A stretch of DNA of 64,000 nucleotides, from assembly GCA_003164045.1 (NCBI GenBank), contig PLRU01000034.1, positions 260,827-324,826 on the forward strand, written 5' to 3'. A program made the position numbers and the translations under genes. Shown piece by piece: positions 33,809-42,250 of the stretch (position 1 is the stretch's first letter; the number at the start of each line of letters is the position of its first letter). This DNA is from Candidatus Lustribacter telmatis (lineage in GTDB: Bacteria; Vulcanimicrobiota; Vulcanimicrobiia; Vulcanimicrobiales; Vulcanimicrobiaceae). A model generated the notes under the pieces. That model was not told where the DNA came from and ran no database searches. It was given only the letters and a program-made list of their open reading frames with translations.

Positions 33809-35371
33809 CTACCTACAAACGTAGTTCTCCGCGCGGTCGATGTCGCCGGTACCCGTGTAGTGCGCTGCGGCCGGATAGACGCAGAGCGGACGCGAGATCG
33901 ACGAACCGGTCTTGGTTGCAATGATGCGCACCGGCGGCTTGTTGTTGACGACCCAGTCGTCGATCGCCGAGAGCATGTCGAACTTATCCGGTCCGGGGCC
34001 GCCGCCGCAGTGATAGACACCGGTTGCCAGGAAGACGCGGACGTCGTCGTTGAGCGAGGCCTCACTTACGCCCAGTTTCTTTGCCGATGCCGCGAGCATA
34101 GCGTGGTAGTAGGCTAGCGTGCTGAGCGGACTCGGGCCCGGATCGTACACGCCGTGCCACATGATCCATTTGCCGCCGTGTTTGAGAAACGCCGAGGCAT
34201 CGGGGTTCGCCGCGGTCACGAGTGGCGTGTTGTCGCTCTGCGCGACGGCCTGCAGCGCTTGATCCGGCGTGATCGAATCCCACGCGCGGTTCGGATCGGC
34301 GTAGAGCACGTCGAGCAGATACACGATGCCCAGCGGAAAGTTCGTGCCGAGGGTATTGTCGGGCGTGCCGCCGATCGAGCGCAGCGTCCATTGCAGTTCG
34401 CCGCCGCGGGGCAACGGAAACGCGGCGACGCGTCCGTCGGGCGTCGAGATGCCGGAGTAACTACGGCGTACGGCTTGCACTTGACGCTCGGTCAGACACC
34501 CGCCGGCGGGTTCGCCGCCCTTACAGGCGAGTTGGACGGGATCCCATTTGCACGTCGTCGGATCGCCGATGATGCCGTCTTTTACGCCGTCGTCCAGATC
34601 GCACGCGGCGAGCGCGGCGTTGTTCACCAGCGTCACTTGCGCCGGCGAGAGCATGCTGGCGGGATCCTTATGGAAGAACTGCGTGCGGAAGAGTGCGCTC
34701 GTCTGCACGCGCAGATCGTACACCGGTGCGCCGGAGATCACGCCGTCGTAATCGTCCGGGTAGCGCTGCACTTCGGTAAAGCCTTGGCGGCCGCCGGTCG
34801 AGCAGCCCTGAAAGTACGACTTCGCCGGCAGCTTACTGTAGTAGTGCCCGATCACGCTCTTGCCGGCGACCGTCATCTCGTGGATCGCGCGGAAACCGAA
34901 GTCTTCGAGCGCCACGCGATTCGTCTTACCCGGAGCCGTAAACATGAACGATGCGTCGGTACTAACGGCGCTCGGATGTCCGGTATCGGTTTCAATGACC
35001 GCAAAGCCCTTGGTGAGGCCCTGCGCCGCGCCGGCCAACGTGACGTTACCGGCGTTGCCGCCGCCGCCGATGCCGAGCATCTTGCCGTTCCAGTTGCCCG
35101 GCAACCGATAGACGACGCCGATGTTCGATCCCGGCACGGGATGCAGCATCGCCGACACTTCGCAATATCCCGGCAAGCCTTGCGCCGCGTCGGCGGCGAC
35201 CATGCGCGCCGTCGAAACGACCGCGTTGGGAAGGAGTCCCGCCGCCGCGAGTCCGGCGCATGCCGGATCGGCCGCGGAGGCCGCGTTCTGGGCGCCGCGC
35301 GGAGCGACGATGAACAGCAGCAGCACGGCGACGATCGCCGCGGGACGCAAGAACGAGCCGAGGCCGATCAT
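33809..35371 (-). CDS. tannase/feruloyl esterase family protein, exported
   Basis: Secreted or periplasmic esterase cleaving gallate or hydroxycinnamate esters. Signal peptide in the first 34 residues. The nucleophile is Ser191 in QGCSTGGRQG, with Cys190 before it; the remaining CS-D-HC elements are the Asp in HGVYDPGPSP and the His-Cys in VYHCGGGPG. 520 aa is the normal length. Its start overlaps the LigI-type gene stop by four bases. Products such as gallate or ferulate-derived protocatechuate would feed LigI/LigJ. Choice between tannase and feruloyl esterase activity is open. Confidence 0.9.
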   Translation of the reverse strand: MIGLGSFLRPAAIVAVLLLFIVAPRGAQNAASAADPACAGLAAAGLLPNAVVSTARMVAADAAQGLPGYCEVSAMLHPVPGSNIGVVYRLPGNWNGKMLGIGGGGNAGNVTLAGAAQGLTKGFAVIETDTGHPSAVSTDASFMFTAPGKTNRVALEDFGFRAIHEMTVAGKSVIGHYYSKLPAKSYFQGCSTGGRQGFTEVQRYPDDYDGVISGAPVYDLRVQTSALFRTQFFHKDPASMLSPAQVTLVNNAALAACDLDDGVKDGIIGDPTTCKWDPVQLACKGGEPAGGCLTERQVQAVRRSYSGISTPDGRVAAFPLPRGGELQWTLRSIGGTPDNTLGTNFPLGIVYLLDVLYADPNRAWDSITPDQALQAVAQSDNTPLVTAANPDASAFLKHGGKWIMWHGVYDPGPSPLSTLAYYHAMLAASAKKLGVSEASLNDDVRVFLATGVYHCGGGPGPDKFDMLSAIDDWVVNNKPPVRIIATKTGSSISRPLCVYPAAAHYTGTGDIDRAENYVCR

Positions 35372-36243
35372 TTGGGCCAGTACAGGCGCATCGGATTATC
35401 GACGAGCAGCTTCTGCTGCAATTCTTTCGTCGTCGCAACGCGCGGAATGAAGTCGACGAGTTTCCCGTCGTCCGGCATATGCGTCTCCATGTTGGGATGC
35501 GGCCAGTCGGTGCCCCACAGGACGCGGTCCGGATACCGTTCGACGAGCGCGCGGCCGAACGGCACGACGTCGTCGTATGGCGGCCCGGTCTCGCTGATGC
35601 GTTCCGGTCCCGTAACCTTCACCCAGATGTTCGTGTGCTCGTCCATCAGGCGCAGGAAGCGCTTCCATTGCGGATGATCGATGCCGAGCTTCACATCGGG
35701 GCGGCCCATATGATCGACCACCACCACCGTCGGAATCGCTTCGATGAACGGCGCGAGATCTTCGAGGTCTTGCGATTCGAAGTACACGACGACGTGCCAC
35801 CCCAGTTGCTTGCACATCTCGATGACGCGCGCATAGCGTTCCGGCGGCGTCGGATCGACGAGCCGCTTGAGAAATGCGAAACGCACGCCGCGAATGCCGC
35901 CGGCGTCCATCGCCTTGAGTTCGTCGAGCGTGATGTCGAGATCGACGACCGCAATGCCGCGCGCCTTTTCGCCGGCCGCTTTGATCCCGTCGAGTGTCGC
36001 CGTGTTATCGGTGCCGTGGCAGCTGGCTTGGACGATCACGTTGCGCGAGAGACCCAGGAAGTCGCGCAGATGGAACAAGTCTTCCTTCGATGCATCGCCC
36101 GGGGTGTATTTGCGCTTGGGCGAATATGGAAAGACGTCGCCCGGCCCGAAGATGTGGCAGTGCGCGTCGACCGACCCCGGCGGAACCACGAACGTGGGCT
36201 TTGAGGGATTCGGGTGAAATTTATTGAGATCGAGCGTGTCCAT
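35368..36243 (-). CDS. ligI: 2-pyrone-4,6-dicarboxylate hydrolase
   Basis: Amidohydrolase-superfamily lactonase opening 2-pyrone-4,6-dicarboxylate to 4-oxalomesaconate in the protocatechuate/gallate 4,5-cleavage route. 291 residues with strong LigI features: VDAHCHIFGPGD, KRKYTPGDASK, VIVQASCHGTDN, VVVDHMGRPD, VLWGTDWPHPN and LLVDNPMRLYW. Amidohydrolase metal-free or single-metal LigI enzymes use the Asp in TDWPHPN as base; it is present. It sits between ligJ and tannase in one minus-strand operon. Confidence 0.92.
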   Translation of the reverse strand: MDTLDLNKFHPNPSKPTFVVPPGSVDAHCHIFGPGDVFPYSPKRKYTPGDASKEDLFHLRDFLGLSRNVIVQASCHGTDNTATLDGIKAAGEKARGIAVVDLDITLDELKAMDAGGIRGVRFAFLKRLVDPTPPERYARVIEMCKQLGWHVVVYFESQDLEDLAPFIEAIPTVVVVDHMGRPDVKLGIDHPQWKRFLRLMDEHTNIWVKVTGPERISETGPPYDDVVPFGRALVERYPDRVLWGTDWPHPNMETHMPDDGKLVDFIPRVATTKELQQKLLVDNPMRLYWPK

Positions 36244-36254
36244 GTGGGCGTTCC

Positions 36255-37280
36255 TTATTTCGTTTGCGCGGCGAGTTGCGCTTTGAGACGCGGGAAAACG
36301 TGGTAGGCATTCGTTTCGAACAACTGCGTGCGCGTTTTCTCATCGAGCTTCATTGCATCGACGTATTTTTTGGTGTCGTCGAAGTAGTGCTTGGTGTCGG
36401 GATCGATCCCGCGCACCGCGCCGACCATCTCCGAGCCGAACAGAATGTTCTTGAGCGGGATCACGTCCATCAGCAGCTCGATTCCGGGCAGATGATAGAC
36501 GCACGTATCGAAGAAAATGTTGTTGAGCAGCAGATCGTTCAGCTCGCCGAGCTTCATATCGAGCGCGATGCCGCGATAGCGTCCCCAGTGATAGGGAACC
36601 GCGCCGCCGCCGTGCGGAATGATCAGTTTCAGTTCCGGGAAATCTTTGAAGACCTGCGCGTTCTGGATGAACTGCATGAACGCCGTCGTATCGGCCGCGA
36701 TGTAGTAGGCGCCGGTCGCGTGAAACGTCGGATTACACGATCCGCTGACGTGCACCATCGCCGGTACGTTCAGCTCTACCATTTTCTCATAGAACGGATA
36801 CCAGTATTTGTCGTAGAGCGGCGGCGCATCGAAGTGGCCGCCGGACGGATCGGGATTGAGGTTCGCGCCGACGAAGCCGAGTTCGTTGACGCAGCGCTCC
36901 AACTCGTGGATCGCGGCCTTCAGATCCGAACCGGGCGTTTGCGGGACGTGACACACGCCGATGAAGTTCTTCGGATAGAGCCCGCAGACGCGATGGATCA
37001 GGTCGTTGGAGACGCGCGCCCAGGTAACGTTATCCTCCGCCGATCCCACGTGCGGCGCCATGGCCGATGCGCGCGGCGAGAAGATCGTGACGTCGATGCC
37101 GCGTTCGCGCAGCAAGCGCAGTTGTGCGTTCTCGAGGGTTTCGCGTAACTGGTCGTCGCTGAAATGCGGCAGCACGGCGGCCGGCTTCGAGGGATCTTTC
37201 GTTTTAGCGAGTTGCGCCTGGCGAAAGGTCTGCATCTCCTCGGGGACCGTCGTGTAGTGACCGTGGCAATCAATGATCAA
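36255..37280 (-). CDS. ligJ: 4-oxalomesaconate hydratase
   Basis: Zinc amidohydrolase-fold hydratase that converts 4-oxalomesaconate to 4-carboxy-4-hydroxy-2-oxoadipate, the step after LigI. 341 residues as in Sphingobium LigJ; recognisable IIDCHGHYTTVPEEM, VTIFSPRASAMAPHVG, GANLNPDPSGGHFD, IPHGGGAVPYHWGRY and LFGSEMVGAVRGIDP. First gene of the ligJ-ligI-tannase-binding protein operon, divergent from a LivK-type binding protein with 173 bases between. The final aldolase (LigK, RraA-fold) is not in the window; the HpaI-type aldolase at 21.4 kb could stand in, unproven. Confidence 0.92.
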   Translation of the reverse strand: MIIDCHGHYTTVPEEMQTFRQAQLAKTKDPSKPAAVLPHFSDDQLRETLENAQLRLLRERGIDVTIFSPRASAMAPHVGSAEDNVTWARVSNDLIHRVCGLYPKNFIGVCHVPQTPGSDLKAAIHELERCVNELGFVGANLNPDPSGGHFDAPPLYDKYWYPFYEKMVELNVPAMVHVSGSCNPTFHATGAYYIAADTTAFMQFIQNAQVFKDFPELKLIIPHGGGAVPYHWGRYRGIALDMKLGELNDLLLNNIFFDTCVYHLPGIELLMDVIPLKNILFGSEMVGAVRGIDPDTKHYFDDTKKYVDAMKLDEKTRTQLFETNAYHVFPRLKAQLAAQTK

Positions 37281-37453
37281 GTGGTTCTCAATACCTTAGC
37301 GGGCGAGTGCGCTGGTCTAGATGTACCAAAAAAGTGATCCGTCTCCCGCCCGGGCGGCGTGGCGGCGGCCCGTCGAGGGCAAGCGAGGTGACCGTGCGGC
37401 GGGTCAAGCTGCACGGGACCGAGTAACCGACCTCAGCACTTGAGGAGCACGAC
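37281..37453. promoter_or_regulatory. divergent ligJ / livK-like promoter region
   Basis: 173 bases with no gene. The left end is AT-richer (around ATGTACCAAAAAAGTG, 37320-37335), fit for promoters. The right two thirds are very GC-rich and repetitive-complementary, and the last part holds CCTCA-GCACT-TGAGG (37431-37445), whose second arm covers the ribosome binding site of the rightward gene. No known riboswitch family was recognised. Confidence 0.4.
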
Positions 37454-38617
37454 GTGATTCAACGCATTGCCCTAGCCGGCGTGGCACTCGCCATGACGTT
37501 CGGCGCCGTCGGACCGGCAGCGGCCGCGGACCCCTACGAGATCAACATGATTACCTCGATGACGGGCGGCGCCGCGTTCCTCGGCCAGCGCGAGGTCGAG
37601 TCGATGCACGCGCTCGAGGCGATGGTCAACAAGAACGGCGGCATCAAAGGGCGTCAGATCAAGATCGTCATTTCCGACGACCAGTCGAACCCGCAAGTCG
37701 CGGTCCAACTGAGCAGCCAACTCGCCGCAAAGAAGGTGCCGTTCATTTTCGGGCCATCGCTCACCGCGATCTGTCAAGCGGTATCGGGACAGATCGACAA
37801 GACCGGCCCGGTCTCGTTTTGCCTCTCGCCGACGATTTTTCCGACGGCCGGCGGCTACACGTTCATGGGCGCGCCGTCGATCGACGACGTGGTGCCCGTC
37901 ATCTTCCGCTACTTTCTTTCGCGCAAGCTCACCCGGCTCGCGGTGATCACGTCGACGGATGCCAGCGGCGCCGATTTCGAACGCCGCCTGGCGCCCGTGC
38001 TAGCGCGCCCGGAATTCAAAGACATCAAGATCGTCACGAGCGAACACTTCGCTCCCGGCGACCTGACCGTCGCGGCACAGCTCGCGCGCGTAAAAGCGGC
38101 GAATCCGGATGGCCTGGTGACCTTCACGGTGGGCACGCCGTTCGGCACGCTGCTCAAGAGCATCCACGAATCGGGCCTCGACGTGCCGGTTTACGGTTCG
38201 GGAGGCAACTTCGCGTTCGCGCAAATGCAACAGTACGTTTCGTTTCTGCCGAAGGACCTCGTGCTCAACGGCTCGCGCGGCATCACGCCCGATCCGACCG
38301 CAACCGGCGCGATCAAGCGCGCGCAGGATCAGTATTTCGCTGCTCTTGCCGCGGCGAACCAGCGCTCGGAATTTGCGGCGTCGATCCCCTGGGATCCGAT
38401 GATGATTATGCTCGAGATCGTCCGCCGCGTGGGCTTCGATGCAACACCCGACCAGGTGCACGCCGCAATGGAAAACCTCAAAGGCTTCTCCGGCATCGAG
38501 GGCACGTATGACTTCACCACCCACGATCAGCGCGGCCTCGGTGAATCGGCGACGGCACTCTTCCGCTACGACGGTGCCAAGAACGAGTTCGTCCAAATCT
38601 ATCCGGCCAAACGATAA
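37454..38617 (+). CDS. ABC transporter substrate-binding protein, LivK type
   Basis: 387 residues with signal peptide (IALAGVALAMTFGAVGPAAAA). Peripla_BP_6 fold: INMITSMTGGAAFLGQREVESM, VVISDD-type strand IKIVISDDQSNPQVA, KKVPFIFGPSLTAICQAV and RLAVITSTDASGADFERR. GTG start with TTGAGGAG upstream, inside a small inverted repeat. Divergent to the LigJ operon, so it may bind an aromatic acid such as protocatechuate or gallate (inference). There is no LivHMGF-type transporter beside it. Confidence 0.9.
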   Translation: MIQRIALAGVALAMTFGAVGPAAAADPYEINMITSMTGGAAFLGQREVESMHALEAMVNKNGGIKGRQIKIVISDDQSNPQVAVQLSSQLAAKKVPFIFGPSLTAICQAVSGQIDKTGPVSFCLSPTIFPTAGGYTFMGAPSIDDVVPVIFRYFLSRKLTRLAVITSTDASGADFERRLAPVLARPEFKDIKIVTSEHFAPGDLTVAAQLARVKAANPDGLVTFTVGTPFGTLLKSIHESGLDVPVYGSGGNFAFAQMQQYVSFLPKDLVLNGSRGITPDPTATGAIKRAQDQYFAALAAANQRSEFAASIPWDPMMIMLEIVRRVGFDATPDQVHAAMENLKGFSGIEGTYDFTTHDQRGLGESATALFRYDGAKNEFVQIYPAKR

Positions 38618-38640
38618 TACCGTAGTGGCCGCGGTCACCG

Positions 38641-38668
38641 TTTAAGAGCCTTAAATCAGTCTTAATCG
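38641..38668 (+). promoter_or_regulatory. Pho-box-like 11-base direct repeats
   Basis: TTTAAG-AGC-CTTAAA forms a perfect inverted repeat; the same stretch reads as CTTAAATC-AGT-CTTAATCG with an exact 11-base period, one degenerate copy (CGTTTAAG) lying before it. Tandem 8-base units with 3-base gaps are the pattern bound by PhoB/OmpR-type response regulators. It ends about 24 bases before the start of the EAL-CBS-GGDEF gene. Confidence 0.4.
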
Positions 38669-38691
38669 AGGGGCCGCTACACTAAGGACCT

Positions 38692-40470
38692 GTGAACTCG
38701 AGCGTTATCGGTGTTGTAACGGCCGGGGCGAGCGCATTTCTCGACGCGCTCCAACGCAACATCACCTACGCCTACCAGCCGATCGTAAATGTACACACAG
38801 GCGAAGCTTATGGCTTCGAGGCCTTGCTGCGCGGTCACGAAGCCCTAGGCTTTAGCGCGATTCCGATGCTCTTCGCATCGATGGCCGATATCGACGTTGC
38901 GGTCGATGCCGAAATGCTCTTATTGAACAAGGCCGTGGACGATTTCATGGCGTTTGCGGGGGGTGGATCGGCGCGGCTCTTCTTCAATTCAAACAACCGC
39001 GTCCTCAACTCGCATCTCGAGCATCGGCCGCACATGCGTTCGATCCTCGAGCGTTACGCGCTGCCGACTGCGCGCTTCTGTGTCGAACTCTCCGAGGGCG
39101 AGGCGCTCAACGTTTCCCGGACGCAGCAGTTTTTCAGCGGCTGGACCAACCGCCCGCTGATCGCGCTCGACGACTTCGGCACCGGCTATTCGGGCCTGCG
39201 GCTGCTGGCCGAGAGCCGTCCCGATATCATCAAGATCGATCGCTTTTTCGTGGCCGAAGTGGATCGCAGTCAAGAAAGGCGCCTCTTCCTCGAGCAAATC
39301 GTGGGGCTCGCACACTCGATCGGTCTTTTGGTCGTGGCCGAAGGCATAGAAACGGAAGTCGAATTTCAGATCTGCCGCGAGATCGGCTGCGATTACGTAC
39401 AAGGCTTCTTCATCGGTCGCCCCACCAGCGATCGATCGCAGCATCACACGCACTACGAAATCGTCCAGAAGCTGAACCATCGCAACCGCCGGGATCGCAT
39501 GGAATCGCGCGAACTGCGTGCCGAACTCGATCCAGTTCGGCCACTTTCCGTCGAGGCCCCGATGATTGCGATCCTCGAAGCGTTCCGTGACGAAAAGGCG
39601 CGCTCGTTCTTCCCGGTGACGAATTCCCGCGGCGAGCCGCTCGGCATCGTCCACGAAGAGCGCCTCAAGGCGTTGATCTATTCGCAGTTCGGTCGCGACT
39701 TACTCACCAACCGCGTACGACCGCATCGCGTGACCGACTATCTCACGCCATGTTTGATCTTCGAAGTGTCGACCGAAATCGATCGCGTGCTCGCCGCGAT
39801 CGCGCAGCGCCCAAACGACCACGCAGTCCTCGTCGTCGAGGACGGTACGTATATCGGCCTGCTCGATACGCGCGGTATCATCCGCACGATGCACGAGCGA
39901 ATGGTCACGATGGCCCGGGATCAGAACCCGCTCACCAAGCTGCCCGGAAACATCATGGTCGCCAACTACATGGTCGACGCGCTCGAGAGCGACGAGCGGC
40001 CACAAGCGTTCGTCCACTTCGATTTCGACTATTTCAAGCCGTTCAACGACCGGTTCGGGTTTCGTCAAGGCGACCGCGCGATCACGATGTTCGCCGACCT
40101 GATGCGCAGCCGCTTAGCCGCCAGTGACGTCTTTCTCGGCCACATCGGGGGCGACGATTTCTTCCTCGGCGTCCACGGGAGCGCGATGCAGCCGATCGTC
40201 GATTCACTGCCGGGTTTCATCGCGCAGTTCGCCTCCGACATGGCAAGTTTCTACGATAGCGAAGCGCGTCAGGCCGGAACGATCGAAGCACACGATCGCA
40301 ACGGAGCATTTCAGCTCGTGCCGCTGCTCTCGGTGAGTTGCGGGTGTGCTATCGTAACGGAAAGCGGCAGACGCGTGAACTTGGATGCGCTCTCGGCCCT
40401 GCTCGCCGATTTGAAGAAAAGAGCCAAACGGTCGCCGGAAAAGATCGCGCTGGAAACCTTCAGCGGCTAA
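38692..40470 (+). CDS. EAL-CBS-GGDEF cyclic-di-GMP signalling protein
   Basis: 592 residues, soluble. N-terminal EAL domain (about 20-245): Glu43-Ala-Leu-Leu-Arg47, FNSNNR, VELSEG, Asp160-Asp161 in DDFGTGYSG, Lys181, Glu217 and Gln237 are all present, so c-di-GMP phosphodiesterase activity is expected. A CBS pair follows (about 290-410), a likely nucleotide sensor. The C-terminal GGDEF domain reads GGDDF at 486-490, an unusual fourth residue, and no RxxD inhibitory site was seen; it may be a weak cyclase or a GTP-sensing regulator of the EAL part. GTG start with AAGGA. A link to the nearby motAB is only functional logic. Confidence 0.92.
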   Translation: MNSSVIGVVTAGASAFLDALQRNITYAYQPIVNVHTGEAYGFEALLRGHEALGFSAIPMLFASMADIDVAVDAEMLLLNKAVDDFMAFAGGGSARLFFNSNNRVLNSHLEHRPHMRSILERYALPTARFCVELSEGEALNVSRTQQFFSGWTNRPLIALDDFGTGYSGLRLLAESRPDIIKIDRFFVAEVDRSQERRLFLEQIVGLAHSIGLLVVAEGIETEVEFQICREIGCDYVQGFFIGRPTSDRSQHHTHYEIVQKLNHRNRRDRMESRELRAELDPVRPLSVEAPMIAILEAFRDEKARSFFPVTNSRGEPLGIVHEERLKALIYSQFGRDLLTNRVRPHRVTDYLTPCLIFEVSTEIDRVLAAIAQRPNDHAVLVVEDGTYIGLLDTRGIIRTMHERMVTMARDQNPLTKLPGNIMVANYMVDALESDERPQAFVHFDFDYFKPFNDRFGFRQGDRAITMFADLMRSRLAASDVFLGHIGGDDFFLGVHGSAMQPIVDSLPGFIAQFASDMASFYDSEARQAGTIEAHDRNGAFQLVPLLSVSCGCAIVTESGRRVNLDALSALLADLKKRAKRSPEKIALETFSG

Positions 40471-40474
40471 GCCC

Positions 40475-40957
40475 TCAGGTGAGATCCTTTGCTAAAGGAA
40501 GAGCTTCCCAGCGCTGCCCATCGCTGCGCTCTTCAATGACCGGCGGTCCGGTCGAGACGAAGCCGGCCGAACGGTAGAGCTCGAGCGCGGCTACATTGTG
40601 TGCGTAGACTTCGATCGCGACAGAAGTTGCGTGCCGCTCGCGCGCACGTTTGAGCGCGAGAGCGACGAGTTTCCGGCCTAACCCCCGCCGCCGCATATCG
40701 GCGGCGACGGCCATCCCGAACGAAGACCGGCCATCGCGAAAATGCAGCGAAAGTTCGCCGACGATGCCGTTGTCCGTTTCTGCAACGAACACGACGAGCG
40801 AACCGCGCGTCATCAGTTCGGCGAGACGCTTCGCGCGCGCCTCACCGTTAAATGGCACCTCGGTTCGCAGCCAGCGGTTTTCCGCGGCCACCGCTCCCAC
40901 CAAACCGGCGATGGCAGGGGCATCCGCGGGAGCGGCTTCACGAACGCGCGTTTCCAT
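40475..40957 (-). CDS. GNAT family N-acetyltransferase
   Basis: 160 residues with the acetyl-CoA-binding core RRRGLGRKLVALALKRARE (motif A, Arg-x2-Gly-x-Gly/Ala) and the motif B region AIEVYAHNVAALELYRSAGF. The start METRVREAAPADAPAIAGLV is typical. Acceptor (protein N-terminus, antibiotic, amino acid) unknown. Four bases separate its stop from the convergent EAL-CBS-GGDEF gene. Confidence 0.85.
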   Translation of the reverse strand: METRVREAAPADAPAIAGLVGAVAAENRWLRTEVPFNGEARAKRLAELMTRGSLVVFVAETDNGIVGELSLHFRDGRSSFGMAVAADMRRRGLGRKLVALALKRARERHATSVAIEVYAHNVAALELYRSAGFVSTGPPVIEERSDGQRWEALPLAKDLT

Positions 40958-41038
40958 GCCCTATCCTGGATTGCTCGCCACGGAGTTCCCTTTAGCCCCC
41001 GAAGGGAGGCACCACGGCAGAACGAAGGCCTGCGCATC

Positions 41039-41443
41039 ATGCAGCTTCAGCCGTATCTTTTCTTTACGGGCGAGTGCGAAGAAGCACTCAACTTTTACCG
41101 CTCGGTTTTTGGCGGCGAGATCACCGGGATCAACCGCTACGCCGGTTCGCCCATGGAACAACAAGCGCCGCCGGGTTGGGGCCAGAAGATCATACACGCC
41201 ACGTTTACGTCCGGCGGCGTATCGCTTATGGCCGCCGACTCATCGGCCGCCCAGCCCGGCGCAAACAACGCGAAGGCACGGCTTGCAATTGGCGCGGCCG
41301 ATCACGACGAGGGGCAATGCCTGTTCGACGGGCTGGCCGCGGGGGGCACCGTTACTATGCCATACGCAAAACAGTTCTGGGGCGCGAGCTTCGGGATGCT
41401 CACCGACCGGTTCGGCATCGAGTGGATGATCAACGCCGGGTGA
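41039..41443 (+). CDS. VOC superfamily protein (PhnB-like)
   Basis: 134 residues of the glyoxalase/bleomycin-resistance fold in the PhnB subgroup: QLQPYLFFTGECEEALNFYRSVFGGEI, then ITGINRYAG, GVSLMAADS and the end FWGASFGMLTDRFGIEWMIN. Homologues of this subgroup often lack a full metal site; the His ligand of the first half is not evident. Role unknown: small-molecule binding or isomerisation. Start chosen at the ATG followed by QLQPYLFF with GAAGG upstream. Confidence 0.85.
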   Translation: MQLQPYLFFTGECEEALNFYRSVFGGEITGINRYAGSPMEQQAPPGWGQKIIHATFTSGGVSLMAADSSAAQPGANNAKARLAIGAADHDEGQCLFDGLAAGGTVTMPYAKQFWGASFGMLTDRFGIEWMINAG

Positions 41444-41447
41444 AGTG

Positions 41448-42167
41448 CTAGTCCAGCAGCGTGACGCGGCCGCTATCGAGACCATACCGCGCCGCGACCA
41501 CTTTCAGATGATGTTCGCCGACGGCTTTCTTAACGATCGCGCTCCGCGCAACCGTTTCGTGCGCGACGAGTTTGGCGTTGGCGCGCACGACCGCTTCGGT
41601 GTACTCGCCCGCCGACATCGCGCCTTGCGCGGTGGCGGTAACGGCCGGTGTAATCGCCTCAACGATCGCCTGAATGCTTGCCGGCGCATGCTGGTGACTC
41701 TGCACGAGTTTGATCGAGTCGGTGACCGCCCCGCAGTTCTGGTGACCCAAAACGATCAGGAGCGCGGGCGAACCGATGTTCGCGATGGCGTACTCAAACG
41801 AGCCCAGTCCGCCGGGTTCGAGAATATTCCCCGCAACGCGGCACACGAACAAGTCGCCGACGGTTTGATCGAAGATTTGCTCGGGCGGTACGCGTGAGTC
41901 GGCACAGCAGAGCACCATGGCGAACGGCCGTTGACCGTTGGCAACATCGGCGCGGCGCTCGGCCAAGGCATCCGTCGCCTTGAGGGTTCCGGCCACGAAC
42001 TTCCGGTTGCCGGCCATGAGCCGCGCGAGCGCCTCGTCCGGCGTCATCGTCGGGCCGCCACCGTACGCAGCCCGGACGGGACGCGGCAGGCTCGCAAAAC
42101 CGCCGGCGGCCAGCGCGCCGGCGGCTCCCCACATGAACGTTCCGCGATCGACGTGACGGCCGTGCAT
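41448..42167 (-). CDS. beta-class carbonic anhydrase with export signal
   Basis: Interconverts CO2 and bicarbonate. Zinc ligands Cys88 (CCADSR, with the Asp90-Arg92 dyad), His142 and Cys145 (LGHQNCGAV) are all present. The N-terminus MHGRHVDRGTFMWGAAGALAAGG carries a Tat-like leader with a single Arg, so it probably acts in the periplasm. An ATG 30 bases upstream is an alternative start. Length and order of motifs are normal for beta-CA. Four bases separate its stop from the convergent VOC gene. Confidence 0.9.
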   Translation of the reverse strand: MHGRHVDRGTFMWGAAGALAAGGFASLPRPVRAAYGGGPTMTPDEALARLMAGNRKFVAGTLKATDALAERRADVANGQRPFAMVLCCADSRVPPEQIFDQTVGDLFVCRVAGNILEPGGLGSFEYAIANIGSPALLIVLGHQNCGAVTDSIKLVQSHQHAPASIQAIVEAITPAVTATAQGAMSAGEYTEAVVRANAKLVAHETVARSAIVKKAVGEHHLKVVAARYGLDSGRVTLLD

Positions 42168-42250
42168 GGAAACGGCTTTTATACGCCGGAACCACACACC
42201 TGGTTGGATACTCCAGCGAAACGGGCTGCCCGCCCGGAAGGACGACTTCG

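Noticed and set aside
37321-37453. Possible known riboswitch (guanidine, SAM/SAH, c-di-GMP or TPP type) before the LivK-like gene
   Set aside because: None of the conserved cores of these riboswitches could be found; left as an unexplained leader.
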